Source: Actinoplanes sp. NBRC 103695 (GTDB taxonomy: Bacteria; Actinomycetota; Actinomycetes; Mycobacteriales; Micromonosporaceae). From it: a stretch of 64,000 nucleotides of DNA. The position numbers and the translations under genes were made by a program. Shown here one piece after another: positions 7,925 to 16,862 of the stretch. A model generated the notes under the pieces. That model saw only the letters and a list, made by a program, of their open reading frames with translations. It was not told where the DNA came from and did not search any database. The DNA is taken from NCBI RefSeq assembly GCF_030269485.1, contig NZ_BSTL01000003.1:248001-312000 (forward strand), written 5' to 3'. Positions within the stretch are counted from its first letter, which is position 1; each line of letters begins with the position of its first letter.

Positions 7925-8023
7925 GTCGGCTCCTTGACGGTTCCGCGAGCTCGCGTCGCCGATGTAACCACGGTTACCGCGGTGATTCAACTCTCGGTCG
8001 CGTGCCGCAGGTCGCTGATGGGC

Positions 8024-8707
8024 TCACCACGGCAGGGTGCCGGCCTCGTCCTGGAGGGTGCCGGTCGGGCCGGAGGCGTCGAGGGTGGCCAGGCGTACGA
8101 CGACCCTGGCGCTCTGCTCGACCGGCCGTCCGATCCCGAAGCCGGCGGTCATGTCGGTCGCGGTGGTGCCCGGTTCGAGGGCGTTGAACTTGATGCCCGG
8201 CTGCGCCTGGGCGTACTGCACCGTCAGCATGGTCGCTGCCGACTTCGACGCCGCGTACAGCGCGAGCGGCAGGCCGTGCTCCGGGCGCTCGGGGTTGGTG
8301 ACCGCCCAGAACGACCCGGCGCTGCTGGAGATGGTGACGACGTTGGCGTTCGAGGACTTGCGGAGCAGGGGCAGGGCCGCCTCGGTGACACGGACGATGC
8401 CGACCGCGTTCGTGTCGAAGGACCGCAGTGCCGCGGAGCTGTCGAGCGTGGTCTCCAGGATGCCGGCGTTGTGCACCAGGACGTCGAGGCGGCCCTCGGC
8501 GGCGTCGATCGTCGCCAGGGCGCTGGTGACCGAGGCGTCGTCGGTCACGTCGAGCTGGACGACGTGCGCCCCGAGCTCGGCGGCGGCCTTGGCGCCGCGT
8601 TCGGCGTCACGCGCGCCGAGGTAAACGGTGTGTCCGAGCTCCAGCAACTGCTTGGCGGTCTCGTACCCGATGCCCTTGTTGGCCCCGGTGATCAGCGTGA
8701 CGGTCAT
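8024..8707 (-). CDS. Short-chain dehydrogenase/reductase
   Basis: A 227-residue NAD(P)-dependent oxidoreductase of the classical SDR family. It has the Rossmann motif TGANKGIG near the N-terminus, NAG at about residue 82, an active-site Ser in SSSAG and the YAASK catalytic Tyr/Lys. The length is normal. The ATG follows GAGGAG. Frames further upstream run through the operator region and are not used. It is divergent from a TetR gene across 97 bp holding three operator-like repeats, the common arrangement in which the regulator controls both itself and the reductase. The substrate cannot be read from sequence. Confidence 0.9.
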   Translation of the reverse strand: MTVTLITGANKGIGYETAKQLLELGHTVYLGARDAERGAKAAAELGAHVVQLDVTDDASVTSALATIDAAEGRLDVLVHNAGILETTLDSSAALRSFDTNAVGIVRVTEAALPLLRKSSNANVVTISSSAGSFWAVTNPERPEHGLPLALYAASKSAATMLTVQYAQAQPGIKFNALEPGTTATDMTAGFGIGRPVEQSARVVVRLATLDASGPTGTLQDEAGTLPW

Positions 8708-8723
8708 GGTTCTCCTCAAGTTT

Positions 8724-8795
8724 TGTACCAATCGGTTCGACCTCACCGTAACACGGTTTTGTACTGATCGGTTGTCTTTCTGTACCGAGCGGTAG
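8724..8795. promoter_or_regulatory. Three TetR operator-like repeats
   Basis: TGTACCAATCGGT, TGTACTGATCGGT and TGTACCGAGCGGT start at 8724, 8760 and 8781, all in the same orientation. Each centres on a near-palindrome of consensus ACCGATCGGT. They fill the spacer between the divergent SDR and TetR genes, so they most likely bind that TetR. The first to second spacing is 36 nt and the second to third is 21 nt, about two helical turns. Confidence 0.75.
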
Positions 8796-8804
8796 AGTGG
8801 GTTC

Positions 8805-9428
8805 ATGAGCACCGAGACGCCGACCACCGGACGACCGCGGGCCTTCGACGAGGAGACGGTCCTCAGGCGGGCCGCCGAGGTCTTCTGGCGGCGTGGCTAC
8901 GAAGGTGCGTCGCTGAGCGCGCTGACCAGTGCGATGGGCATCAACCGCCCGAGCCTCTACGCCACGTTCGGCAGCAAGGAGGAGCTGTTCAAGCGCGCGT
9001 TCGCTCGCTACCACGAGTCGCAGGTGGCCACCGCCCGCGCCACGCTCGACCAGTCGACCGCGTACGCGTCCATCGAGGCGTTCCTGCGATCGAGCGCCGA
9101 CGGCCTCACCGCCGAGGGCCACCCACCCGGCTGCTTCTCCATCCAGGGCGGCCTGGCCTGCGCGCCGGAGAACGCCCCCATCTCCGAGTCGCTGGCCGCC
9201 GGCCGCGCCGACACCGAGGCCGCGCTCCAGGAGCGCCTGTCCCGCGCGGCCGCGGAGGGCGACCTCCCGGACGGCGTCGACCCCCGAGCGCTGGCCCGCT
9301 TCGTCATGGTGCTCAGCGAGGGCCACGCCGTTCACGCCGCCGCCGGCGCCGGGCGCGCCGACCTGCACGCCTCCATCGACATCGCGATGCGCGTCCTGCC
9401 CGCACGGCCGGATCCGGCGACGGTGTAG
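8805..9428 (+). CDS. TetR/AcrR-family regulator
   Basis: A 207-residue regulator. The N-terminal helix-turn-helix spans about residues 17-62 (VLRRAAEVFWRRGYEG through NRPSLYATFGSKEELF). The C-terminal part has a Cys in the ligand region (PPGCFSIQGGLACAPE), as in TetR proteins that sense electrophiles or quinones. It probably represses the divergent SDR gene and itself through the repeats in the spacer. Ligand unknown. Confidence 0.9.
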   Translation: MSTETPTTGRPRAFDEETVLRRAAEVFWRRGYEGASLSALTSAMGINRPSLYATFGSKEELFKRAFARYHESQVATARATLDQSTAYASIEAFLRSSADGLTAEGHPPGCFSIQGGLACAPENAPISESLAAGRADTEAALQERLSRAAAEGDLPDGVDPRALARFVMVLSEGHAVHAAAGAGRADLHASIDIAMRVLPARPDPATV

Positions 9429-9439
9429 TCCACGCCGCG

Positions 9440-9966
9440 ACGCGCACGAGGTCCTGGCGCTCGGTGCGGGCGGTCTGCTGGCGACGTTGGGTCAGCCACG
9501 CCGGACGGTCGTCGTACGGGACGCGGTCACGGGTTCGCCGGCCGGCGTGCCGATCTCGGCGTCACCCCGGGGGTTGACGCTCACCACACTCGACGGACGC
9601 CCCGTGGTGAGCGTGGCCGGAGGGGGCCTGACGGTTGCTGATCGCCTTCCTCGATCACCACAGGGAGTGCAAGGTCTCGCTGTGGGACGCGACCGCCGAC
9701 GCCGAGCTGTCGACGGCCCCACCCTGTCGGCGCCACGGACAGTGCTGGTCATGCGCTCGTCATGCTGCTCGGCGACCCGCCACGCCTGTGGGACGTCGCG
9801 GCCGGTGTTCGCCTCCGCCGGCCCCGATCGCGACATCCTCGTCACCGGCGACGACAGCGGCGTTGTGCTACGCCGGGAGTCCCGCGCGGGAGTCCAGCAC
9901 AGCGAGCCGCCGGCACGGCTGGTCCCGGATGCCCGGACCGGCGTCGTCCGGGCTCGCGGTCGGTAA
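9440..9966 (+). pseudogene. Decayed WD40/beta-propeller gene
   Basis: WD40-like blades can be read only by switching frame. The first frame gives GGLLATLGQPRRTVVVRDAV and later VVSVAGGGLTVAD. Another gives CKVSLWDATADAEL near 9670. Another gives PPRLWDVAAGVRL near 9780. The first frame returns with RDILVTGDDSGVVLR near 9840. No start or uninterrupted frame covers them, so at least three frameshifts have accumulated. WD40 repeats are often fused to or next to caspase and EACC1 conflict modules, so this may be a lost partner of the next two genes. Confidence 0.7.
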
Positions 9967-10020
9967 GCTCATCCAGGTGGCGCCGAATCGACGTTGAACG
10001 TACGAATTGGAGGCCTGGTG

Positions 10021-10440
10021 ATGTCCGAGTCCGGCTCGCACGGCACCCTTGTGCTGTCAGTGGAGCCCCGTAACGACGGCTACGACCCCGACGACGACCG
10101 GTGGCGACGTCAGGTCAGCGGTCTGTACTCCGAATTGGACGCGGTCGCCGACGTGGAGCGGACGAGCCGGGCGGTTCCCGGTACCAGAGGCGCGGTGGAG
10201 CAGGTCATCGTCGCGCTGAGCAGCGCGGGGGTGTTCAGCGCCGCCGTGGAGTGCCTTCGTTCCTGGCTCGGCCGCGATCGTGGGCGGCGCGTCGACATCC
10301 GCTGGAACGAGGACGGCGTCGAGCGGTTCGTCACGCTGACCGGGGAGGGCGTGGATGTGGAGACCTTCCGGGAGATCTCCCGGGCGGTGTCCCGGCGACT
10401 GGGAGGGCCGGAATGGGCGGCCGATACCGAGCCCTCCTGA
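10021..10440 (+). CDS. EACC1-type effector-associated protein
   Basis: A 139-residue protein with the pattern of 'effector-associated constant component 1': an N-terminal strand, then E-Q-V-I-V-A-L-S-S-A-G-V-F-S-A-A-V-E-C-L-R, a helix-rich block followed by two strands (RRVDIRWNEDGVERFVTL). EACC1 proteins are predicted constant partners of variable effectors such as caspases or trypsins in multicellular bacteria. No enzymatic residues are seen. The ATG has GGAGG seven bases upstream. It overlaps the caspase gene by 28 nt in another frame, so the two are co-translated. The family call rests on pattern recall, not a search. Confidence 0.7.
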   Translation: MSESGSHGTLVLSVEPRNDGYDPDDDRWRRQVSGLYSELDAVADVERTSRAVPGTRGAVEQVIVALSSAGVFSAAVECLRSWLGRDRGRRVDIRWNEDGVERFVTLTGEGVDVETFREISRAVSRRLGGPEWAADTEPS

Positions 10441-11795
10441 TCGGCAACTCGACCTATCCCGCCGACGAACACAATCTGCAGACGCTCAAGGGACCGATCA
10501 AGGACATCGCCGCACTCAACCGCGCGCTGGTGGACCGGCGGACCGGAATGTTCGCCGACGTCGACGTGACGTTGCTGCCGGAGGCGACGTCCGGCCGGGC
10601 GATCCGGGCCCTGGGCCGGTTCTTCGGCGCCGCCGAACGCGACGACGTGCTGCTGTTCTTCTTCAGCGGGCACGGCAAGCTGGACCAGAACGGGCGGCTG
10701 CATCTGTGCATGCAGGACACCGAAGCGGCCGATCTGCTGGCCACGGCGGTCAGCAGCGCCCGGATCAACGAGTTCGCCGATGCCTCTCGGGCTCGCAACG
10801 TCGTGATCGTCCTGGACTGTTGCCACGCCGGAGCGTTCCGCGGCGGAGATGTGCCGGACACCGTCGCCGGTCCCGGGCGGTACGTCCTGACCAGTTGCCG
10901 CGGCGCCCAGCTGGCCAACGACGCCACGGTGGACAACGGCACCAGCGTCTTCACCCAGCATCTCGTCGACGGACTGCTGACCGCGGCACCGGATCACGAC
11001 GCCGACGGGTACGTCGGCTTCTCCGATCTCTACACCTACGTCGATCGCCGCATGCGGGAGAGCGGCAAACAGATACCGCAGCGGCGGGTCGACGGGGACG
11101 GCGACGTGCGCCTGGCCCGGCGCCCCGAGGCGGTCGTACCCGCCGTCGTCACCGACCGGATCCCGGCCCCGGCCTCCCGGCCGCCCGGCCCGGCCCCTGG
11201 ACGGCGGCGGACGCTGCTCATCGTCGGCGCCGCCCTCCTGCTCGGCGCCACCGCCGGTCTGATCGCCGTGCTTCGATCCCACGGGGACGACGGGACGGGG
11301 CCGGAACGGGTCGATCATTCGGCCGCCGCACCGTGGCGGCTTCGCGTCGAAGACCACCAGGTCGGCTCGGATAGCGGCTGCTCGGTCACGCTCGTCGACG
11401 CCCGGTCCGGCTCAGAGATCCCGTTGCCGGACGGCGTCTTCGGCGCGCGGACGTTCCAGATTTCCCACACCGGCTCGTTCCGGTGGGAGGTGAACGACCC
11501 GCGTTGCCGGATCGTCCCGCTGGACGGATCGGGTGCCGCGACCCTTCCGTTCACGATGAGTCACACCGGCGACAGCGACGTCTTCGCGGCGCCGGCCCGG
11601 GTGTCGGTGCAGGTGCGCGACTTCAACGGCAACCCGAAGTGTCGAATCACCCTCCATGATCCGTCCGAGGGCTCCGAACTCGACTTCGCGACCGCCGAGC
11701 CCACAGCCGACACCGTGGTCCTGGACGCCCGTGGCCGCGCGAAGGTGTATGTGGGCGACATCGCGTGCGGTCTGGTGGTGTCCGCGGCGCAGTGA
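10413..11795 (+). CDS. Membrane-anchored caspase-like (C14) protease
   Basis: A 460-residue protein. The caspase domain (about 1-235) has the catalytic His in FFSGHG (His87) and Cys in LDCCHAG (Cys137), with YVLTSCRG forming the expected S1-pocket region. A basic proline-rich linker precedes one transmembrane helix (about 267-287). The last 160 residues form two beta-rich modules of about 75 residues, each with a Cys-containing 'C-x-(V/I)-T-L' strand. The topology suggests a cytosolic protease and an outer sensing domain. The start lies inside the EACC1 gene. Predicted role: signal-triggered proteolysis in defence or programmed cell death. Its activator and substrates are not evident. Confidence 0.85.
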   Translation: MGGRYRALLIGNSTYPADEHNLQTLKGPIKDIAALNRALVDRRTGMFADVDVTLLPEATSGRAIRALGRFFGAAERDDVLLFFFSGHGKLDQNGRLHLCMQDTEAADLLATAVSSARINEFADASRARNVVIVLDCCHAGAFRGGDVPDTVAGPGRYVLTSCRGAQLANDATVDNGTSVFTQHLVDGLLTAAPDHDADGYVGFSDLYTYVDRRMRESGKQIPQRRVDGDGDVRLARRPEAVVPAVVTDRIPAPASRPPGPAPGRRRTLLIVGAALLLGATAGLIAVLRSHGDDGTGPERVDHSAAAPWRLRVEDHQVGSDSGCSVTLVDARSGSEIPLPDGVFGARTFQISHTGSFRWEVNDPRCRIVPLDGSGAATLPFTMSHTGDSDVFAAPARVSVQVRDFNGNPKCRITLHDPSEGSELDFATAEPTADTVVLDARGRAKVYVGDIACGLVVSAAQ

Positions 11796-11827
11796 CGCGG
11801 ACCAGGCCGACGCGCCTTGACGGTGGC

Positions 11828-12145
11828 TCATCCATCGATCACCACGTCGGCCGCGACCTCGTGGTGGCTCACGCGTTCGTCCCACCGGGTCAGAGCCCGG
11901 CGAGCGGCCTCCTCGATGACGGCCCGCTCGGGGTCGTGTCCGGCGAAGGCGTACACGTCATCCATGCCGGCGAAGTACACCACGGAGGTGAACAGCACCT
12001 CGTCGCCGTCCCGGCGGCGTAACAGGCGGGCGCCGCGAAAGCCGCCGACTTGTCGCAGGTGCTCGGCCACCTCGGATCCGTAGTGGCGCTGGTAGTCGTC
12101 GGCGGTCGCCGCCGAGGCCCAACCCCGCCATACCCGCGCGATCAT
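11828..12145 (-). CDS. Small ABM-like (dimeric alpha/beta barrel) protein
   Basis: A 105-residue protein beginning MIARVWRGWASAATADDYQR. This is the start of the antibiotic-biosynthesis-monooxygenase-like fold (strand, then 'a..Y..h', then 'G..G..L..r..g..v.F...v.F..'). Such small proteins act as monooxygenases or stress-linked binding proteins. The ATG has GAGG upstream. A longer frame reaching back to 12328 runs through sequence with no protein character. Convergent with the caspase gene, 33 bp apart, and no operon partner is visible. Confidence 0.75.
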   Translation of the reverse strand: MIARVWRGWASAATADDYQRHYGSEVAEHLRQVGGFRGARLLRRRDGDEVLFTSVVYFAGMDDVYAFAGHDPERAVIEEAARRALTRWDERVSHHEVAADVVIDG

Positions 12146-12422
12146 CCGATCCTCACCCTCATCTGGTACGGCGGAGTCTCGCAAGGTCGCCGTACAGGTC
12201 ACGGCCGTACGGTGGAAACACCACCAGACCCTCGGGCGAACCCGTCGTCCTGGTCCAGCGGCAAGAACGGTTTCCGAACACCTGAGGCTATCGGCCGGGC
12301 GAAGACTGAAGGTAGTCCTCGCCGACACGTGGGGAGGCAGCTATGTTTCGCACATTCAGCCCGGCTGCCGCGTCGAACGGCAGGCCCCCGGGATCGTGAA
12401 CGGCTACCGGTGAGGAGCGCTG

Positions 12423-13532
12423 ATGAGCAATGAACACCACCGTCCGGAGATCGTCGTCGGTCTGGTCGCGACCCCGCCCGACTATCCGGCGCGGGTCACC
12501 GCGCGGCTCACCACCGAACTGGCCGGATGGCTCGCCGAGCGAGTGAGCCCGGACGTGCGATGGACCGTCCGGGAAGGCTGGGGCGAGGTCGCGCCGCGCC
12601 GCGACGGAGGCGTTGAGGCGCTGCTCGACGACCTTGGTCAACGACGCACCGACGACCGGTGGGACGTCGCCGTCTGCCTGACCGACCTGCCATTGCACAC
12701 CGAGCGGGTACCGCTGGTCGCGCAGACCTCGGCCCGGCGCAAGGTCGCGGTGGTGTCCCTGCCCGCGCTGGGCCTGGGTCAGCTCCGATCGCTCCGCGCG
12801 GTCGTTCCGGATCTGGTGGGCCGGCTGCTCACCGACTCTTCCGACGAGCGGGTGCCGCCGGCCGGTTGGGAACCGGCCGAGCTGACGAACCGGGCGTCCG
12901 CCATTCACCGGATGATCGGCGAGGCCGACGCGGGAGAACTGGGCTACCTCGCCTCCCGGCTCAACGGCCGGGTGCGGCTGCTGACCGGGATGGTCCGCGC
13001 CAATCGCCCCGGGCGCGCCCTGCTGGGCCTGTCCAAGCTGCTGGTCGGCGCGTTCGGCACGGCCGCGATCGCGCTCGGCAACTCCACCGTCTGGCAGATG
13101 AGCCATGCACTCGGCGGGCTCCGCCTCACGGTGATCATGCTGCTCGGCCTGGCCGCCCTGGTGGCCTGGCTGATCATCGCGCACGACCTGTGGGAGAAAC
13201 CGGGCCGGGAGACACCGGCCGAGCTGGCCCGGATGTTCAACCTCGGCACGATTCTCACCCTCACCCTGGCCACGGTGGCGTCCTATGTGGTGCTGTACGC
13301 GGGATCTGTCCTCGTCGCGGCGCTGCTGATCGACACATCCGTGTTGCAACAGACCCTGCATCGGCCGGTCGGCATCGCCGACTATCTGACGCTGGCATGG
13401 CTCACCAGCTCGCTGGCCACCGTCGGCGGTGCGATCGGCTCCGGGCTGGAGGACGAGGAAACGGTGCGGGCGGCCGCGTACGGTTACCATCCCGACCCGG
13501 GCGGCTGGCGGGACGAGAGAGACGACTACTAG
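12423..13532 (+). CDS. Conserved actinobacterial membrane protein, unknown function
   Basis: 369 residues. The N-terminal half is soluble (a 'DRWDVAVCLTDLPLH' strand-loop is the most protein-like motif). The C-terminal half has four probable transmembrane helices (about 203-222, 233-252, 275-300 and 320-345) and an acidic cytosolic tail. The ATG follows AGGAG. I recognise the layout as a conserved hypothetical found in actinomycetes, but no function can be given. A strong bidirectional hairpin follows the stop. Confidence 0.75.
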   Translation: MSNEHHRPEIVVGLVATPPDYPARVTARLTTELAGWLAERVSPDVRWTVREGWGEVAPRRDGGVEALLDDLGQRRTDDRWDVAVCLTDLPLHTERVPLVAQTSARRKVAVVSLPALGLGQLRSLRAVVPDLVGRLLTDSSDERVPPAGWEPAELTNRASAIHRMIGEADAGELGYLASRLNGRVRLLTGMVRANRPGRALLGLSKLLVGAFGTAAIALGNSTVWQMSHALGGLRLTVIMLLGLAALVAWLIIAHDLWEKPGRETPAELARMFNLGTILTLTLATVASYVVLYAGSVLVAALLIDTSVLQQTLHRPVGIADYLTLAWLTSSLATVGGAIGSGLEDEETVRAAAYGYHPDPGGWRDERDDY

Positions 13533-13540
13533 GGCGCCCC

Positions 13541-13573
13541 GTCCGGCCACCGGGCTTGCCGCGGTGGCCGGAC
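13541..13573. terminator. Bidirectional hairpin terminator
   Basis: A perfect 11-bp stem (GTCCGGCCACC / GGTGGCCGGAC) with an 11-nt loop, 8 nt after the membrane-protein stop and 82 nt beyond the cupin stop on the other strand. It lies between convergent genes and lacks a T-run, as usual in actinomycetes. Confidence 0.75.
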
Positions 13574-13654
13574 GCCGGCGACGGTTCCGCAGGCCGCCTA
13601 CCCGACGAAACGGCGCACAAACCCCGTGGCGGCTTGGAGGCAGGGTCGGACGGT

Positions 13655-14194
13655 TCAGACGCGTACGGCTCCGATCTGGACGTAGCACATCAGCGCCGGC
13701 CGGTCGCTCCGGTTGTGCCACGCGTGTCTGGTGCCCAGCTGGATCACGCAGGTGCCGGGTGTCAGGGTCTTCTCCACACCGTTGTCGAGCGTGAGACACA
13801 GCTCGCCCTCGAGGCAGATCGCATAGTCGATGGTGTCCGTCGTGTGCATGCCGTCGCCGTCGTCCTCGAACGGGTCCAGCAGCCCGGGGAGTTTGTCCGC
13901 GACCTCGCTCGCGATGTCGGCCGGATCGGCGACCGGCTCGGGCTCCGAGGAATGGGCGGCCCAGCGGAGGAAGAGGGCCCGGCTGCCTCCGAGGCCGGGA
14001 AAGTAGGGCCGCAGTACCGGTGCCGCGTCCTTCTCGCCGACCCTGGGCCGGCCGTCGGGTGTTCCCCACAACAGGTAGAAGTCGGCGCCGGGCAGGGCCT
14101 GGACGGTCACTGATTCGGGCCGGCGATCCTCGACGAAGATCGCTTCGCCTTCGGGGCTGTGCCCGGTGACGATCAGGCGCGGTTCGATGGGCAT
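13655..14194 (-). CDS. Cupin-domain protein
   Basis: 179 residues. The C-terminal single cupin barrel has GMHTTDTIDYAICLEGELCL and, later, GTRHAWHNRSD, supplying the His/Glu/His metal ligands. The N-terminal 80 residues (VQALPGADFYLLWGTPDG) are the extension typical of this subgroup. The ATG follows AAGGAG. It is the last gene of the importer/CoA-ligase operon, 26 nt after the ligase stop, so it probably acts on or senses the imported carboxylate or a CoA thioester breakdown product. Specific reaction unknown. Confidence 0.8.
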   Translation of the reverse strand: MPIEPRLIVTGHSPEGEAIFVEDRRPESVTVQALPGADFYLLWGTPDGRPRVGEKDAAPVLRPYFPGLGGSRALFLRWAAHSSEPEPVADPADIASEVADKLPGLLDPFEDDGDGMHTTDTIDYAICLEGELCLTLDNGVEKTLTPGTCVIQLGTRHAWHNRSDRPALMCYVQIGAVRV

Positions 14195-14220
14195 TGCGGC
14201 TCCTTCGTTGGCTGGCGTTC

Positions 14221-15843
14221 TCACGGTGACTCGGTCGCCGGGTCGGCGAATCGCTGACGCAACGCTTGTTTCGACCATTTCCCGGTCGCGGTTTTCGGGA
14301 TCTCGGCCATCATTTCGATCCGCTCCGGGATCCACCACGACGCGACTCGGCCGCGGAGGTGCGCACGGACTTCTTCCGCCGTGAGGTTAACTCCCGGGGA
14401 AGGGACGACGCAGGCCATCGGGCGTTCCCCCCAGCGCGGGTCGGTGATGCCGATGACGGCCGCTTCCCGGACCCGCGGGTCGGCCATGACCGCATTCTCG
14501 AGGGCCACTGATGAAATCCATTCGCCTCCGGATTTGACCAGGTCTTTCGTACGGTCGACGATGCGCAGATAGCCCCATTCGTCGATCGTGGCCACATCGC
14601 CGGTGCGGAGCCAGCCGTCGGCGGTGAAGGCATCCAGGCCGATGTCCGCGCCGAAGTAGGCGCCGGCGATGGTGGCGCCGGCGACCTGCAGTTCGCCGGG
14701 GGTCTTTCCGTCGTGCGGCTGCTCCGCGCCGTCGTCGGCGACGACTCGCATCTCGGTCAGCGGAACCGCCGGACCGGGGGTGCCGATCAGGAGTCGTCGC
14801 GCGTCGCCGTCGAGGTTGTCGTGGTGCGTCGCCAGCCGGGATGTGGTGACGACCGGACTGGTCTCGGTCATTCCCCACGCGTTGGTCAGCGGGATACCGA
14901 CGGTCTGCTCGTACGCGTGGGAAAGGGCGTCGTCGACCGCGCCACCGCCGCAGGCGATGTGGCGCAGGCTGCCGAGATCATGGCTCGCCAGGGCGGGGAT
15001 GAGGTCCCGCCAGACCGTCGCGACGGCGGCGCTGAAGGTCACCCGGTGCCGCGACAGCAGGGAGACGATCTGCTCCGGATCACGGATGGAGCCGGGGAGG
15101 ACCAGATCGGAACCACACTGCATGACGGCGTACGGAAGCCCCCACGCGTTGACGTGGAACATGGGCACGATCGGCGCCACCACGTCCCGCTCGCTCAACG
15201 CGAAGACGTCCGCGCCGAGCAGAAGGAGGCTGTGCAGGATCACGGACCGGTGGCTGTAGAGGACGCCCTTGGGGTTGCCGGTGGTTCCGGAGGTGTAGCA
15301 GAGGGCGGCGGCCGTGTTCTCGTCCTCGACCACGGTCTCGAAGGGTCGGTCGGCCTGCCGGCTCAGGAGTTCCTCGTAGTCGAGGATGCGGGGGTCGTCG
15401 GGTAGCGGCATGTCGCCGCCGTCCTCCATCACGATGACGTGCCGGACCGTGGCGAACGTCGACACCAGCGGCCAGATGACGGGCAGGATCGTCCGGTCGA
15501 CGAACAGGACGTCGTCGGCGGCGTCGTTGACGATGAAGCTGATCTGCTCGTGGTGGAGTCGGTGGTTGATGGTGTGCAGGATCCGCCCGGAGCTGGGAAT
15601 GGCGAGATAGAGCTCGACATGGCGCTGGCTGTTCCAGGCGAACGTGCCGACGCACGCACCCGCGGGTACGTTCAGGCTCTCCAGGACCCGGGCGAGTTTG
15701 CGGACCCGGGGTGCCACCTCGCGCCACGTGCTCACGGTCTCGGCGGCGCCGCCGGTGACGATGCGCTTGTGACCGAAGTTCGTCTCGGCTCGCGACAGCA
15801 GGGGCGGGATGGTCAGTGGACGGTCCTGCATCAAACCGCGCAT
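14221..15843 (-). CDS. Acyl-CoA ligase (ANL superfamily)
   Basis: 540 residues from the ATG, in the size range of medium-chain fatty-acid or aromatic acid CoA ligases. Motifs: P-loop YTSGTTGNPKGV (about 186-197), the NAWGMTETSP adenine motif, GWLRTGDVA hinge region and the catalytic Lys in KTATGKWSK near the C-terminus. It converts a free acid to its CoA ester with ATP. The start overlaps the permease stop (TGATG). Being co-translated with a ribose-type importer, it suggests the imported compound is, or is processed to, a carboxylic acid. Alternatives upstream (TTG) or downstream (MQDRPL) are possible starts. Confidence 0.9.
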   Translation of the reverse strand: MRGLMQDRPLTIPPLLSRAETNFGHKRIVTGGAAETVSTWREVAPRVRKLARVLESLNVPAGACVGTFAWNSQRHVELYLAIPSSGRILHTINHRLHHEQISFIVNDAADDVLFVDRTILPVIWPLVSTFATVRHVIVMEDGGDMPLPDDPRILDYEELLSRQADRPFETVVEDENTAAALCYTSGTTGNPKGVLYSHRSVILHSLLLLGADVFALSERDVVAPIVPMFHVNAWGLPYAVMQCGSDLVLPGSIRDPEQIVSLLSRHRVTFSAAVATVWRDLIPALASHDLGSLRHIACGGGAVDDALSHAYEQTVGIPLTNAWGMTETSPVVTTSRLATHHDNLDGDARRLLIGTPGPAVPLTEMRVVADDGAEQPHDGKTPGELQVAGATIAGAYFGADIGLDAFTADGWLRTGDVATIDEWGYLRIVDRTKDLVKSGGEWISSVALENAVMADPRVREAAVIGITDPRWGERPMACVVPSPGVNLTAEEVRAHLRGRVASWWIPERIEMMAEIPKTATGKWSKQALRQRFADPATESP

Positions 15844-16862
15844 CAAGAAAGTTCCCTCTTCCTGCTCAGCATCGAGGTGGGGTTTCCTTCCGGACGTAGG
15901 CGCGTCCGTTGCCGGACGAGCGCCCTGTGCAGATCGGGGGCGTCGATCACGACGATCACGCCGAGAAGGCCGGCGAAGAAGAGCTGCGTGACATAACCGG
16001 GCAGGGCGGCGACCGTGACGATCTCCGCGAGCAGGGCGACCGCCATGATGCCGCCGAGCAGCCCGAGCGCGTTGCCGCGGCCACCGGCGAGGGAGAGCCC
16101 GCCGAGCAGTGCTGCCGCCGCGGCCACGATCAGAGGCTGAACCCCCGGGTCGGGGTTGGCCGATCCCAGACTGAAGCTCAGGAGCGAGCCGCCCAGGGCG
16201 GACAGCATGCCGGAGAGCATGAAGGTGCCGACGATGAGGCGGTCGACACGGACCCCGGCCACCTGGCTCGCGCGCCGGTCGCCTCCGATGGCACGCAGTT
16301 CACGGCCCCATCGGGTGAAGGACAGGACGACCGCCGCGAGCAGGAAGAGTCCCAGCGTGAGCAGACTTCTCGGGGAGAAGAACGTCAGCACCGTCTGATC
16401 GACCCAGAGGGTCACGGACGCGTTCGAGTACGTCTTCGTGAGGCCGCCGGACAGCGCGCTGGTGAGACCCAGGAGCGTGATGTACGTCGCCAGGGTGACC
16501 GGCATCGACGGGAGCTTGAGGCCGGCGATGACGCCACCCTGCACCAGGCCGATGACCGCTCCGGCGGCGAGTGCGGCGAGCAGGCCGTAGACCCAGTGTT
16601 CCTGGCCGGTCTGAACGGCCAGCATCCCGCCGAGCGCGTAGGTTCCCACCACCGACAGGTCGAACTCTCCCGCGATCATCGTCAGGCCCAGCGCGAGCGC
16701 GAGCAGACCGAGGCGCGCGAAGATCTGGAACGTGTTGTAGACGTCGAACGGCGCGATCGCCGAGTCCGTGTACGCCGGGATCAACGCGAACGCGACGACC
16801 ATGATGGCGACCGAGGAGAGCGGCACCAGCGTCTCGGGCCGGCGGAGCGAGCGGGACCTCAT
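15843..16862 (-). CDS. ABC importer permease (ribose/BPD type 2), subunit 2
   Basis: A 339-residue inner-membrane protein of the RbsC/BPD_transp_2 family. It has 8-10 hydrophobic helices and the conserved AGEFDLSVVGTYALG motif near residues 60-75 and ALLGG-LAGGRG near 270-285. It is paralogous to the next permease, so the pair should form a heterodimer. Its start overlaps the first permease stop (ATGA) and its stop overlaps the ligase start. Confidence 0.9.
   Translation of the reverse strand: MRSRSLRRPETLVPLSSVAIMVVAFALIPAYTDSAIAPFDVYNTFQIFARLGLLALALGLTMIAGEFDLSVVGTYALGGMLAVQTGQEHWVYGLLAALAAGAVIGLVQGGVIAGLKLPSMPVTLATYITLLGLTSALSGGLTKTYSNASVTLWVDQTVLTFFSPRSLLTLGLFLLAAVVLSFTRWGRELRAIGGDRRASQVAGVRVDRLIVGTFMLSGMLSALGGSLLSFSLGSANPDPGVQPLIVAAAAALLGGLSLAGGRGNALGLLGGIMAVALLAEIVTVAALPGYVTQLFFAGLLGVIVVIDAPDLHRALVRQRTRLRPEGNPTSMLSRKRELS

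Noticed and set aside
8929..9966. 345-codon frame overlapping the TetR gene and the region after it
   Set aside because: Its first half is the TetR gene in the wrong frame. Only the latter part contains propeller-like pieces, treated as a pseudogene.
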